Positions 33,045 through 41,786 of a DNA stretch of 64,000 nt are shown here, one piece after another (position 1 is the first letter of the stretch; the number at the start of each line of letters is the position of its first letter). Origin of the DNA: Bacteroidota bacterium (GTDB lineage Bacteria; Bacteroidota; JABWAT01); the NCBI GenBank assembly GCA_017303995.1, contig JAFLBE010000012.1, positions 1 through 64,000 of the forward strand, given 5' to 3'. A program made the translations under genes and the position numbers. Under the pieces are notes generated by a model. That model made no database searches, was not told the origin of the DNA, and worked only from the letters and a program-made list of their open reading frames with translations.

Positions 33045-36000
33045 TCATCCGTCCAGAAATTCTACTTTTTCCACCTGAAGCGTGATGGCTGAAAAGTCTT
33101 CCATGATGAGTCCGTAGAGTTTGTACGGTTTAACCGTGCTGAGCATCGTGCAGAATTTCGCATACGCTTCGGGGAAGAAAACCGTTTCGTAAATGGCGGT
33201 CGTATCCTCAAAACTCACAAATTGCATCGGTTCATCATTTTTGGTGTAAACCACTTTTCTCGTAATCATCCAGCCGATGGTTCTGACTCTTTTTCCCACA
33301 AATAAATGGAGTTTGCTGCCCGGAATGTGATTCAGCCGGTCGGTAATTCTCTTAAACAAAAACAGCGGGTGAACCGAAAGCACAAAATCCAGCGTCAGCA
33401 TTTCATCTTCGATCACTTTTTCGTACGGATAGTCAGGAACCGGCGGCGGCGGCAAAGCCGGCGTTTCAAACAGATCAAAACAATCACCCACCTGAACGGA
33501 TGACCGGGAATAGTGAAGTTCGGCCTCCCACATGAGCTCCGGACGGGTTTTGCCCTGATTGATGGAATCGAGAGAGCCCGACTTGATCAGAATCTGAAGG
33601 TCACTGAGTTGCGGACTGGTCCGGTTAATGAGATCGGACATTGACGTGAATTTTCCCCGTTTCTGCCGGTCACCCAGAACCCGAACGATGTAGTCTTTTG
33701 TGAGATTTTTGATCTGCATGAATCCGACCCGCAGATACGGGAAATCCCGGCTGACAAGCTGCGGTGAAGCCTGTTTCGGACGTTCGGGCTTTTTAACTTC
33801 GTAGCTGATCCGGTTTTCGTTCAGCAGGGAATCGAGTCCGGCTGTTTTTCCGTTTTCAGGATGAAAGGTGCCAGGAGAAAAGGTGTAGCCGTTGTATTCG
33901 TACATGCTGTCGTTGATGTCGGGCAGGAGAATGGAAATACCCATCCGCCGGGCTTCTGAAATGTACCCGAACGGCGAGTAAAATCCGCCCTGATTCGAGA
34001 TCACCGCTGCAATAAATTCCGCTGGAAAATGGGCTTTCATGTAGGCCGAATGGAAGGAAACCACCACGTACGATGCGCTGTGCGGTTTATTGAACGAATA
34101 TCCGGCGAAACTGTGAATCATGTCCCAGATTTCATCGGTTTTTGCCTGCGTCAGTCCTTTGCTCCGGCATCCGTCCATGAAAAGCTGTTTGTAGCGGATT
34201 TTCATTTCGTTGTCGTTCTTCCGGCTGAGAGACTTCAGCAGTTTGGTGGCGTCGTACTCATCCATATCCGCCAGCGTCATTCCTGCCTTGATCACATCTT
34301 CCTGATAACACATAATGCCGTAGGTTTCGCTGAGCTGATCGGCCAGAAGCGGATGAATCGGTTCCCAGTCGCCGCCTTTTACCCGGCGCACGTACTCGGT
34401 GATGAACTTGTTGGCCGCCGGCCGGATGATGGAACTGTGGATGGTGAGATGGTCGAAATCGCCCAGCCGTGTCTTTTCCTGAAGCTGGCGCATGGCGGGA
34501 GATTCCACATAAAAAACGCCCATGGATTTCCCGTTTCCGAGCATGTCAAGCGTTTTTTGATCGGTGAACACATCGAACGTTTCGAAATCGACAAGATGTC
34601 CGTAATGCTGGTAAACCGACCGTTTGATGTCACGGATAACGGCCAGTGACCGGTTGCCGAGAATGTCAATTTTGATGAGTCCGGAATCTTCGGTCTGATC
34701 TTTTTCCCACTGAACAACGGGAATGCCCTTCGGTGCCGGTTCGAGCGGAGCATGCGTGCGGATGGGTGCTTCAGTAATGACAAATCCGCCGGCGTGCACC
34801 GAAATGTACCGTGGAAACCCGAGAATATCCGACGAAATCTGCAGGACCGACTTCCACTGGTTCGAAAGTCCTTTTGCCTGGGGTGAGGTCATAAACGTTT
34901 CAACTCCGTGCGAGCCGTAATACTGCGAAAACATGGGGATCCGGTGAAAAAATGCCTGAATTTCCATTTCGGGGATGCCGAAAACCTTTGCCACTTCCCT
35001 GATGGCCATCCGGTCTTTGTAAAGCACGTGATTGCAGACCATGGCACAGTAGTCGGTTCCGTACGTCTGGAACAGCGTGTCGATGATGTCGTCCCGTTCA
35101 TCCCAGCAGAAATCCACGTCAATGTCGGGCGGATCGTCACGGCGCATGTTGAGAAACCGTTCGAAGAAAAGATTATGTCGGATGGGTTCCACATCGGTGA
35201 TGTTTAAACAATAGGCGATGATGCTGGCGGCGGCAGATCCACGGCCGCAGTGCGACGACGATTGCTTCACAATAAAACTGACGGTGAGAAAATATTCCGA
35301 AAAACTTTTGGCTTCGATGATGGTCAGTTCTTTTTCGATCCGGCTGACGATGGCTTCATTAAGCCGGCCGTACCGTTTCACGGCACCTTCATAAGTCAGT
35401 TTTCTGAGATGATCGAAGGGGGAACTGCCGGCAGGTCCGAGATACCTGGGCTTGAACAACTGGTTCGGGGGATACGACCAAGTTAAGTCACGGGCAACTG
35501 CGGTGAGATTTTCAACCGCTTCGGGGAGAATCTCGAACCGCCGGATCAGTTCGTCAGGGGGAAGCAAATACGTTTCTTCGCTGATGAGGTCAGTGGGACT
35601 CAGCTGCGACAGGGTTTTATTATCCCGGATGGCTTTCAGCACCTGATGACGCAGAAAGTTGTCTTTTTTGACCATGTAAACCGGGTGAGCAGCAATGGGG
35701 CGGACTCCGCTCTTTTTCGCACGGCGGAGTTTGATCAGGGGAATGTGGAACGAATCAATCTGCAGGTAGACGTCATGGATTCCGCCTTCCACTTTCAGGA
35801 ATTCTGCCAGTTCTACCGACGGCGTCATGAAAATAAGTCCGCCCGCATGAAGGGGAAGCAGCAGCCTGAGATTGGCTTTTTTATCCTCCTGAAGCCGGGA
35901 AACGAGCTGAGTGAGATTAGCAAATCCCTCGGCATTTTTCACGTAAGCCGAAATTTCCTGAACGGAATCTTTCAGATGGGCGCCGGTGATGGCCCGGAGT

Positions 36001-36170
36001 CCGAACGTTCTGGCCGTCTCGTAATAGAGAAACAGGATATACAAATTATTGATATCCGTGAGGGCAATGGTGTCATAACCCAGATCACGGACCCGGCGGC
36101 AGAGTCCTTCAATATCAGAAGCACCCCATCCGAAAGAAAAATTGGAATGTAAGTTTAATAGTGGAAACAT
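33045..36170 (-). CDS. DNA polymerase III alpha subunit, error-prone DnaE2/ImuC-like
   Basis: 1,041 residues, the length of DnaE2/ImuC rather than replicative DnaE. Domains in order: PHP (residues 1-about 230, degenerate: LHSNFSFGWG), polymerase core with GRGSAAAS (309-316) and the catalytic PDIDVDF (348-354), then palm/fingers (SFNKPHSASYVVVSFHSAY), tandem HhH and a C-terminal OB fold. The loss of PHP metal ligands suggests no proofreading exonuclease. A CTGT-N8-ACAG sequence ends three bases before the start codon, so SOS induction is likely. No imuA/imuB-like gene is adjacent. No Shine-Dalgarno sequence is visible; the message may be leaderless. Confidence 0.88.
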   Translation of the reverse strand: MFPLLNLHSNFSFGWGASDIEGLCRRVRDLGYDTIALTDINNLYILFLYYETARTFGLRAITGAHLKDSVQEISAYVKNAEGFANLTQLVSRLQEDKKANLRLLLPLHAGGLIFMTPSVELAEFLKVEGGIHDVYLQIDSFHIPLIKLRRAKKSGVRPIAAHPVYMVKKDNFLRHQVLKAIRDNKTLSQLSPTDLISEETYLLPPDELIRRFEILPEAVENLTAVARDLTWSYPPNQLFKPRYLGPAGSSPFDHLRKLTYEGAVKRYGRLNEAIVSRIEKELTIIEAKSFSEYFLTVSFIVKQSSSHCGRGSAAASIIAYCLNITDVEPIRHNLFFERFLNMRRDDPPDIDVDFCWDERDDIIDTLFQTYGTDYCAMVCNHVLYKDRMAIREVAKVFGIPEMEIQAFFHRIPMFSQYYGSHGVETFMTSPQAKGLSNQWKSVLQISSDILGFPRYISVHAGGFVITEAPIRTHAPLEPAPKGIPVVQWEKDQTEDSGLIKIDILGNRSLAVIRDIKRSVYQHYGHLVDFETFDVFTDQKTLDMLGNGKSMGVFYVESPAMRQLQEKTRLGDFDHLTIHSSIIRPAANKFITEYVRRVKGGDWEPIHPLLADQLSETYGIMCYQEDVIKAGMTLADMDEYDATKLLKSLSRKNDNEMKIRYKQLFMDGCRSKGLTQAKTDEIWDMIHSFAGYSFNKPHSASYVVVSFHSAYMKAHFPAEFIAAVISNQGGFYSPFGYISEARRMGISILLPDINDSMYEYNGYTFSPGTFHPENGKTAGLDSLLNENRISYEVKKPERPKQASPQLVSRDFPYLRVGFMQIKNLTKDYIVRVLGDRQKRGKFTSMSDLINRTSPQLSDLQILIKSGSLDSINQGKTRPELMWEAELHYSRSSVQVGDCFDLFETPALPPPPVPDYPYEKVIEDEMLTLDFVLSVHPLFLFKRITDRLNHIPGSKLHLFVGKRVRTIGWMITRKVVYTKNDEPMQFVSFEDTTAIYETVFFPEAYAKFCTMLSTVKPYKLYGLIMEDFSAITLQVEKVEFLDG

Positions 36171-36172
36171 AA

Positions 36173-36188
36173 CTGTACAAATATACAG
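36173..36188. promoter_or_regulatory. LexA/SOS box (CTGT-N8-ACAG)
   Basis: CTGTACAAATATACAG matches the classical LexA operator exactly in its outer bases and is a near-perfect inverted repeat (ACTGTA/TACAGT). It lies just upstream of the polymerase start codon, where a repressor would block initiation. Confidence 0.75.
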
Positions 36189-36501
36189 TAATATTTGGAT
36201 AGGAACAAGAGAGAACGGGTGGCGGTTTTACGCTGTACTGCCTGCCCCGAAAGCTTTCGGGGTTTTACGGGGTACGGGGTGAAGCGGGTTTCTCATTTAA
36301 TTTTGATTTAGTTATCTTTAGAAAACCTTCCAAAACTGATTTTCATGCTGTGAACAGGTGGTTGGCGTTATGGTTATTTACACATGGTTAACTTTGTTAA
36401 TCTTTTTGCATCCCATTATTCAATCCAAAACGGTTTAAAATTTTTGAAAATCAAAGCATTTTTGCGGTAAAAAGTGGTATAAAATTGAGAGGAAAAGAAA
36501 A
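36189..36501. other. Divergent intergenic region
   Basis: About 310 bases between the polymerase and the FISUMP gene. It contains an 18-bp palindrome CCCCGAAAGCTTTCGGGG at 36245-36262 and AT-rich sequence towards the FISUMP start. AGAGGAAAAGAAAA precedes that ATG. Confidence 0.6.
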
Positions 36502-37203
36502 ATGTTCAGTTATCTTAAGTTCCCTTTAACAGCTATTTTAATGTTTCAGATGTTTTCCGGTTGTAACGAAGACAGTGTAAACTCAGTAGATAACGACAGT
36601 ACAAAACCAATCGGAAACGGTACCCTGAGTTACAACGGATTCACGTATAAAACGGTCGTTATCGGTACTCAGGAATGGACTGTAGAGAACCTGAGGACTA
36701 AGAAATATAATGATGGAACCGAAATAACCAATATAACCGATAACAATGCCTGGATGACAGCAAACAGTGGTGCCCGTTGTGCTAATGACAATAATGAAGG
36801 TACCGTTGCCACCTATGGCTATTTGTACAACTGGTATGCGGTAAACACCGGAAAACTTGCTCCGGCTGGCTGGCGGGTGGCAACAGATGCTGACTGGACT
36901 AAATTGATCAATTTTGTTGGTGGGGGTTCAACCGCAGGAACCAAACTAAAAGCAAAATCAGGCTGGTTCAATAACAAAAATGGGACAGATGAGTATGGCT
37001 TCAATGCTCTTCCGGGTGGGGGGCGTTCGGGTGACAGTGGTTTATTCAGCAGTCTTGAAAGCTCTGGTGGCTGGTGGAGTTCCTCAAGCTACGGTGCGAC
37101 TCTCGCCTGGAACCGGAACATTTACTATTATGATAACGGCGTGTACCGGAGTAGCTATTATCAAAGAGGTGGTTTTTCAGTTCGTTTAGTTCGGGATAAA
37201 TGA
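36502..37203 (+). CDS. FISUMP-domain lipoprotein
   Basis: 233 residues. The lipobox FSGC follows a hydrophobic signal. Residues about 45-232 form a Fibrobacter succinogenes major paralogous domain: TVVIGTQEWTVENLRT, GYLYNWYAVNTGKLAPAGWRVATDADW, GTKLKAKSGW, GTDEYGFNALPGGGR, GGWWSSSSY and GGFSVRLVRDK. FISUMP is related to a C-type-lectin-like/sulfatase-modifying fold; the function is unknown and probably at the cell surface. The protein at 46199-47179 is a paralogue. A terminator follows. Confidence 0.92.
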   Translation: MFSYLKFPLTAILMFQMFSGCNEDSVNSVDNDSTKPIGNGTLSYNGFTYKTVVIGTQEWTVENLRTKKYNDGTEITNITDNNAWMTANSGARCANDNNEGTVATYGYLYNWYAVNTGKLAPAGWRVATDADWTKLINFVGGGSTAGTKLKAKSGWFNNKNGTDEYGFNALPGGGRSGDSGLFSSLESSGGWWSSSSYGATLAWNRNIYYYDNGVYRSSYYQRGGFSVRLVRDK

Positions 37204-37236
37204 CAAAACCTGATTTTTAATTTGAAATGAATTTGG

Positions 37237-37256
37237 GGGGCTGTTGCCCCTTTTTT
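37237..37256 (+). terminator. Intrinsic terminator of the FISUMP gene
   Basis: GGGGC-TGTT-GCCCC stem followed by T6, 33 bases after the stop codon. Confidence 0.85.
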
Positions 37257-37263
37257 ATTGTAA

Positions 37264-37497
37264 GCCCAATTCATTCACTCCCTTGAGTTTGATACAAAAT
37301 TTGATGAGGGTGAAGACATCGCCGGGCATCTCGATTTATCACAGGCAGCCCGGTTGCAACAGGGACAAAAACGGGTCAATGTTGATTTTCCTATCTGGAT
37401 GGTTCAGAAATTGGATCAGGAAGCCAAAAAACTCGGCGTCACCCGTCAATCCATTATCAAAGTCAGGATTGCAGATAAGCTGAAGGAAGTGAAGTAA
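37264..37497 (+). pseudogene. Remnant of a BrnA/CopG-type antitoxin
   Basis: An open frame without a start codon reads EFDTKFDEGEDIAGHLDLS, continues through QGQKRVNVDFPIWMVQKLD, and ends QSIIKVRIADKLKEVK before TAA at 37495. This is the BrnA antitoxin pattern (acidic FDxGEDI-LDLS linker, then a ribbon-helix-helix). No ATG, GTG or TTG lies in frame between the upstream stop (37261) and the conserved part, and no BrnT toxin gene is nearby. It is probably a 5'-truncated orphan, though an ATT start cannot be excluded. Confidence 0.72.
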
Positions 37498-37543
37498 TTT
37501 TTGAACTGTTAAAAGGAAGATTTATCCGGGAGCTATTTTTCTA

Positions 37544-38317
37544 TTAAATAAGTCCGGTTCCGAGAAGAAGGGAGATGAAGATAAGTAAAACCGCTACAAT
37601 CCATTTTACTGAATCAAGTGTGATTTTTTTGATGGCTTTTGAACCTATCCAGGCGCCAAGGAAAGCAGAAAGAATTCCGGTAAGTAAAATGCCGATGTGG
37701 TCGGTGAAGAGAGTTGAAGAGAACTGGTTAAAGTAAAATCCGAGCCGGGTTACATCCACAATGCAGGCAATCAGAACACCTGTCCCAATAAAGGCTTCTT
37801 TTGACAAACCGGCGCGTACAAGAAAAACACTGCGAAATGCACCCTGATGACCAGAAAGTCCGCCAAAAAAGCCAGAGAGAAATCCGCCAACCGGTAGAAA
37901 TTTTGAACTGACGGTTAAGTTTGCAAGCAAAGGGATTATTTCCCAAAGTGCAAAAAAGAACATCAGGATTGCCATGGTGAAACTCAACCCGGTTACTTCA
38001 AAAATGGTTGAACCGAGTGACCATGAAAATAAAGTGGATTGTTCGACCAGAAAACTGAGCAGCCAGGCTCCGAGTGCAGAAGAAATAAGGGCGGGAATTC
38101 CAAACTTGAGAGTTACCGTTTTATCGGCATATTTTCCCATCAGCCCAAGTTTAAACAGATTATTCAGGAAATGAACAATTGCCGTCATTGCAACGGCAAC
38201 CGGTGCGGGAAAAAACAAAATAAAAGCCGGAAGCAGCAATGTACCCAGTCCAAAACCAGAGTACAACGTCAAAAGAGATGAAATCAGTGCAACCAACCCG
38301 ACAATGACAAATTCCAT
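37544..38317 (-). CDS. TSUP (TauE/SafE) family permease
   Basis: 257 residues with eight or so transmembrane helices. The repeat-half motifs of TSUP are present: FGLGTLLLPAFILFFPAPVAVAMTAIVHFLNN and GFLSGFFGGLSGHQGAFRSVFLVRAGLSKEAFIGTGVLIAC. The family exports or imports sulfite, sulfonates and related organosulfur anions; substrate unknown here. It begins one base after the HldD stop, so they are co-transcribed. Confidence 0.9.
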   Translation of the reverse strand: MEFVIVGLVALISSLLTLYSGFGLGTLLLPAFILFFPAPVAVAMTAIVHFLNNLFKLGLMGKYADKTVTLKFGIPALISSALGAWLLSFLVEQSTLFSWSLGSTIFEVTGLSFTMAILMFFFALWEIIPLLANLTVSSKFLPVGGFLSGFFGGLSGHQGAFRSVFLVRAGLSKEAFIGTGVLIACIVDVTRLGFYFNQFSSTLFTDHIGILLTGILSAFLGAWIGSKAIKKITLDSVKWIVAVLLIFISLLLGTGLI

Positions 38318-38318
38318 T

Positions 38319-39290
38319 TTACAGGTACGGGTCAGGCTGACTTAAATATCCACTCACGTAATCATGAACGGCGGCTTCAAGAGAACGAAACTGAACGGGG
38401 CAACCGGCATCTCTGAGTTTGGTGATGTCAGAAAGCGTATAATACTGGTAAGCTTTTTTCAAACCGGCGGGCATATCAACAAACTCAATTTTTGGCGGAA
38501 GTGACATCGCCGAAAAAACTGCATTGACCAGATCTTTCCAGGAGCGGGCGACACCGGTACCAAGATTATAAATGCCGTTTACATTTTTATTTTCATAAAG
38601 CCACCACAACACATCAACGCAGTCTTTTACATAGACAAAATCACGCAGTTGTTCACCATCTTTATAATGCGGGTGATAAGACTTGAACAACTTCACCATT
38701 CCGGTCTCGGTGATCTGGTTAAAAGATTTATAGACAACGCTCGACATATCCCCTTTGTGATACTCATTCGGACCAAAAACATTGAAAAATTTAATTCCAA
38801 CCATTTTGTCGAGAATATGCTGGCGATGGGCATGCAGGTCATAAATCTGTTTGGAATAACCGTACATATTCAGAGGAACAAGTTTCAGCATCGATTCATC
38901 GTCATCTTTAAATCCGAGTGAACCGTTTCCGTAGGTGGCGGCACTGCTGGCATAAATAAACCGGGCATTGTTGGCTAACGCCCAGTCACCCACAATTTTT
39001 GTGTACCTGAAATTATTTGCCATGAGGAAGTCGGCATTCTTCTCGGTTGTGGCTGAACAGGCACCCATGTGGAAAATTCCCTCAACCTTTGCACCCAAAT
39101 TATCGTCCTGAATTAATTTCAGAAAGTCATTCCGGTGAAGGTAGTCAGCATATTTTCTTCTGACCAAATTCTTCCATTTATTGCCATCACCCAGATTGTC
39201 AACAATCAGAATATCAGTGATCCCCATCTGGTTTAATTTCCAGACCATTACATTCCCGATAAAGCCGGCGCCACCAGTTACAATAAACAA
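38319..39290 (-). CDS. hldD: ADP-L-glycero-D-manno-heptose 6-epimerase
   Basis: 323 residues from TTG 39290, chosen because GGAAGGAG lies 8 bases upstream and the Rossmann motif VTGGAGFIGNVM follows; the ATG at 39314 would precede the ribosome site. Extended SDR features: ASSAATYG, the catalytic Y-x-x-x-K (YGYSKQIYD) and FFNVFGPNEYHKGDMSSVVYK. It epimerises ADP-D-beta-D-heptose to the L form for LPS core synthesis. This indicates a Gram-negative envelope. Confidence 0.95.
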   Translation of the reverse strand: MFIVTGGAGFIGNVMVWKLNQMGITDILIVDNLGDGNKWKNLVRRKYADYLHRNDFLKLIQDDNLGAKVEGIFHMGACSATTEKNADFLMANNFRYTKIVGDWALANNARFIYASSAATYGNGSLGFKDDDESMLKLVPLNMYGYSKQIYDLHAHRQHILDKMVGIKFFNVFGPNEYHKGDMSSVVYKSFNQITETGMVKLFKSYHPHYKDGEQLRDFVYVKDCVDVLWWLYENKNVNGIYNLGTGVARSWKDLVNAVFSAMSLPPKIEFVDMPAGLKKAYQYYTLSDITKLRDAGCPVQFRSLEAAVHDYVSGYLSQPDPYL

Positions 39291-39469
39291 AATAAATGCT
39301 CCTTCCAGATGCAAATTTGATTTGGTTTAAAGATAGGGAACTGAAACTTAATTTAAAAAAAGTGAACCTTACTGAAGCGTTCGATTTTATTTTGGCCAGA
39401 AATATTTTCTAATCTGTGCAGGAAAAATCACAATATTCAGAAAATTATATTCCGGATATTTTTATCTGC

Positions 39470-39499
39470 TTGCCTTTGTTGTGGAAATGCCTAAATTTG
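39470..39499 (+). promoter_or_regulatory. Bacteroidota-type promoter candidate for fabH
   Basis: TTG at 39470-39472, a 19-base spacer, then TAAATTTG at 39492-39499, 27 bases before the ATG. It fits the TTG...TAnnTTTG layout. Confidence 0.45.
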
Positions 39500-39526
39500 T
39501 GAATTCGCAATCAACAGGAACCCGAC

Positions 39527-40528
39527 ATGCTAAATGCCAAAATCGCCGGACTGGGACATTACGTTCCAAAGCAGGTGGTAACCAATGCCGATCTGGAAAA
39601 AATTATTGATACAACAGATGCCTGGATCGTAGAAAGAACCGGGATAAAGGAACGGCGGTGGGCAGATGTCCCCGAAGAATCGACGAGTTTTATGGGCGCT
39701 CAGGCTGCAAAAGCTGCCCTGGCTCAGGCTGGCCTTCAGGAATCTGATGTCGACTGTGTTATTTTTGCAACCCTTTCAAGTGACTACTTTTTCCCCGGGT
39801 CAGCTTGTGTTGTTCAGAACTTTATGGAATTTTCCGGAAATATTCCTGCGTATGATATCAGAATTCAATGTTCGGGTTTTGTATATGGGTTGCAGATGGC
39901 AGATTCATTTATCAAATCAGGATTATACAAATGTATTTTGCTGATTGGTGCTGAAATTCAGTCAACTTCCCTGAATAAAACCACTGCCGGGCGTGATACA
40001 GCCGTTATTTTTGGTGATGGTGCCGGTGCAGCTGTTTTAATTCCTTCCGAAAATGAAAAAGAAGGAATTCTTGCCACATCAGTTCATGCGGAAGGTAAAT
40101 ATGCCAAAGAACTCTGGTGCGAAGGCCCAACCCCATTGGATAAAGTTCGAATGACGCTTGAAAGTATTGAGTCAGGGAAACACTTTCCTTACATGAACGG
40201 CCGTTATGTATTCAAACATGCCGTGACACGATTTCCTGAAGTTTTAAAGGAGTCGCTTGAAAAAGCCGGGAAAACGGTTGACGATCTTGATTGGTTTATT
40301 CCGCATCAGGCCAATCTTCGCATCACCGAAGCGGTTGGCAATCAGCTGGGAATTTCACCGGCTAAAGTTATTTCCAACATTCATAAATATGGAAATACGA
40401 CTGCTGCCTCCATTCCGATTGCCTGGTCAGAAGCCGTTCTGGACGGAAGAATCAAAAGGGGCGATCTTGTAGGAATTGCTGCTTTTGGGGCAGGATTTAC
40501 CTGGGGCAGTGTCATCGTCAGATATTGA
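39527..40528 (+). CDS. fabH: 3-oxoacyl-ACP synthase III (KAS III)
   Basis: 333 residues. The catalytic triad is visible: Cys in RIQCSGFVYGLQMA, His in WFIPHQANLRITEA and Asn in HKYGNTTAASIPIAW. FGDGAGAAVL and the C-terminal GDLVGIAAFGAGFTWGSVIVRY complete the family pattern. KAS III condenses acyl-CoA with malonyl-ACP to start fatty-acid synthesis. The active-site context IQCSG differs from the usual NAACSG, so a specialised acyl primer or a polyketide-type role is possible. Confidence 0.92.
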   Translation: MLNAKIAGLGHYVPKQVVTNADLEKIIDTTDAWIVERTGIKERRWADVPEESTSFMGAQAAKAALAQAGLQESDVDCVIFATLSSDYFFPGSACVVQNFMEFSGNIPAYDIRIQCSGFVYGLQMADSFIKSGLYKCILLIGAEIQSTSLNKTTAGRDTAVIFGDGAGAAVLIPSENEKEGILATSVHAEGKYAKELWCEGPTPLDKVRMTLESIESGKHFPYMNGRYVFKHAVTRFPEVLKESLEKAGKTVDDLDWFIPHQANLRITEAVGNQLGISPAKVISNIHKYGNTTAASIPIAWSEAVLDGRIKRGDLVGIAAFGAGFTWGSVIVRY

Positions 40529-40565
40529 GAAAATTTGTCAGAACAATAATAACAGAGGAGGATCT

Positions 40566-41477
40566 ATGCGATTAGTTACCCGGTCAGATTTCGACGGGCT
40601 GGTTTGTGCAGTGTTACTGAAAGATGTAGAGCAAATTGACGAAGTTATTTTTGCACATCCGAAGGATATGCAGGATGGCAAAATTGAAATTACCGATCAG
40701 GATATTATTACCAACCTTCCTTACAATCCCAAATGTGCCATGTGGTTTGATCACCATGCCAGTGAAGGTGAACGGTTGGATCTGGATGCAAACTTCCGCG
40801 GTCTTTTTGAAGTTGCACCAAGTGCTGCAAGAGTTGTTTATAAATATTACAACTCTCCCAAGTTCAAAAAATATGATGAACTCATGGTTGAAGTTGATAA
40901 ATCGGATGCAGCTCAGCTTTCGAAGGAAGATGTGTTAAATCCAACCGGCTGGATTCTGCTTTCTTATGTCATGGATCCTAGAACCGGTCTGGGAAAATTC
41001 AGAGATTATGAAATCTCAAACATGCAGCTCATGCATAATCTGGTTGATTGGATCCGTACCAAAACCGTTGATGAAATAATGGCTCAGGCTGATGTTAAAG
41101 CCCGGATTGACCGTTATTTTGCTCACGAAAAAGAATTTGAAGAATCCATGAAAAAGCATTCTGTCATTGAAGGAAATGTTATTGTGACCGACCTTCGTGA
41201 TGTGGATGATGCAGCTACCGGAAACCGGTTTAAAATTTATGCGATGTATCCGAATGCCAACATTCAGGTTCGCATCAGTTATGGCCGTGATAAAAATACA
41301 GTTGTTTGCGCCCTTGGTCATTCCATTTTTAACCGCACCAGCAATACGAACATTGGTTCGTTGATGGCTAAATTTGGTGGTGGCGGACATCGTGGCGCAG
41401 GAACCTGCCAGCTAACCGGATCAAATGTTGCCGGTCAAATCAGGGAAATTATTGATTCCTGTAAAAAGGATGGATGA
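40566..41477 (+). CDS. DHH-family phosphoesterase
   Basis: 303 residues from ATG 40566 with a strong AGAGGAGG site 5 bases upstream. The N-terminal TRSDFDGLVCAVLL carries the first DHH-family Asp pair; WFDHHASEG is the DHH motif; the C-terminal DHHA1 domain ends in FGGGGHRGAGTCQL. Related enzymes are exopolyphosphatases and nanoRNases/c-di-nucleotide phosphodiesterases (NrnA). Which substrate applies here is unclear. It follows fabH by 37 bases and ends at a terminator. Confidence 0.9.
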   Translation: MRLVTRSDFDGLVCAVLLKDVEQIDEVIFAHPKDMQDGKIEITDQDIITNLPYNPKCAMWFDHHASEGERLDLDANFRGLFEVAPSAARVVYKYYNSPKFKKYDELMVEVDKSDAAQLSKEDVLNPTGWILLSYVMDPRTGLGKFRDYEISNMQLMHNLVDWIRTKTVDEIMAQADVKARIDRYFAHEKEFEESMKKHSVIEGNVIVTDLRDVDDAATGNRFKIYAMYPNANIQVRISYGRDKNTVVCALGHSIFNRTSNTNIGSLMAKFGGGGHRGAGTCQLTGSNVAGQIREIIDSCKKDG

Positions 41478-41501
41478 TCTTTCGATTATTGTATTACTGA
41501 G

Positions 41502-41529
41502 AAAACCCGCTTAAAAGGCGGGTTTTTTA
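41502..41529 (+). terminator. Intrinsic terminator of the DHH gene
   Basis: 9-bp stem AAAACCCGC/GCGGGTTTT followed by a T-run, 24 bases after the stop. Confidence 0.9.
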
Positions 41530-41570
41530 TTGTTTGGAGTGAGTTCCAACCCATTGGGTTTTCCGCTGTC

Positions 41571-41614
41571 ATCCCGGACTTAGCCTGCCCCGAAAGCGTT
41601 CGGGGATCCGGGAT
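41571..41614. repeat. Nested hairpin, sister of 28961-29004
   Basis: ATCCCGGACTTAGCCTG then CCCCGAA...TTCGGGG and TCCGGGAT, matching the copy at 28961 in all but a few inner-loop bases. Both carry the flanking CCA. It lies in the 310-base gap between the DHH and CBS genes, which otherwise holds only a terminator. Confidence 0.9.
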
Positions 41615-41786
41615 CCAGCATTATACCTTTTAGGCTTTCCTTTTTTGTTTGCAACAGAAATTGACTAAAATCATTTTTCCGAATTATTCCCATAACATTA
41701 AATTTTTATCCGGAAAAACCCGATCTCTTGCCAATTCAATTCTGAGTGATTACTTTGAAGACGAATGAAAATAGCTGGAGGGATTA

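Noticed and set aside
34029-34649. 206-codon open frame on the plus strand inside the polymerase gene
   Set aside because: It is antisense to conserved DnaE motifs, has no recognisable protein features and arises from codon bias on the other strand.
39291-39314. ATG 39314 as the start of hldD
   Set aside because: The strong GGAAGGAG ribosome site lies inside this extension and points to TTG 39290; the Rossmann motif begins right after it.
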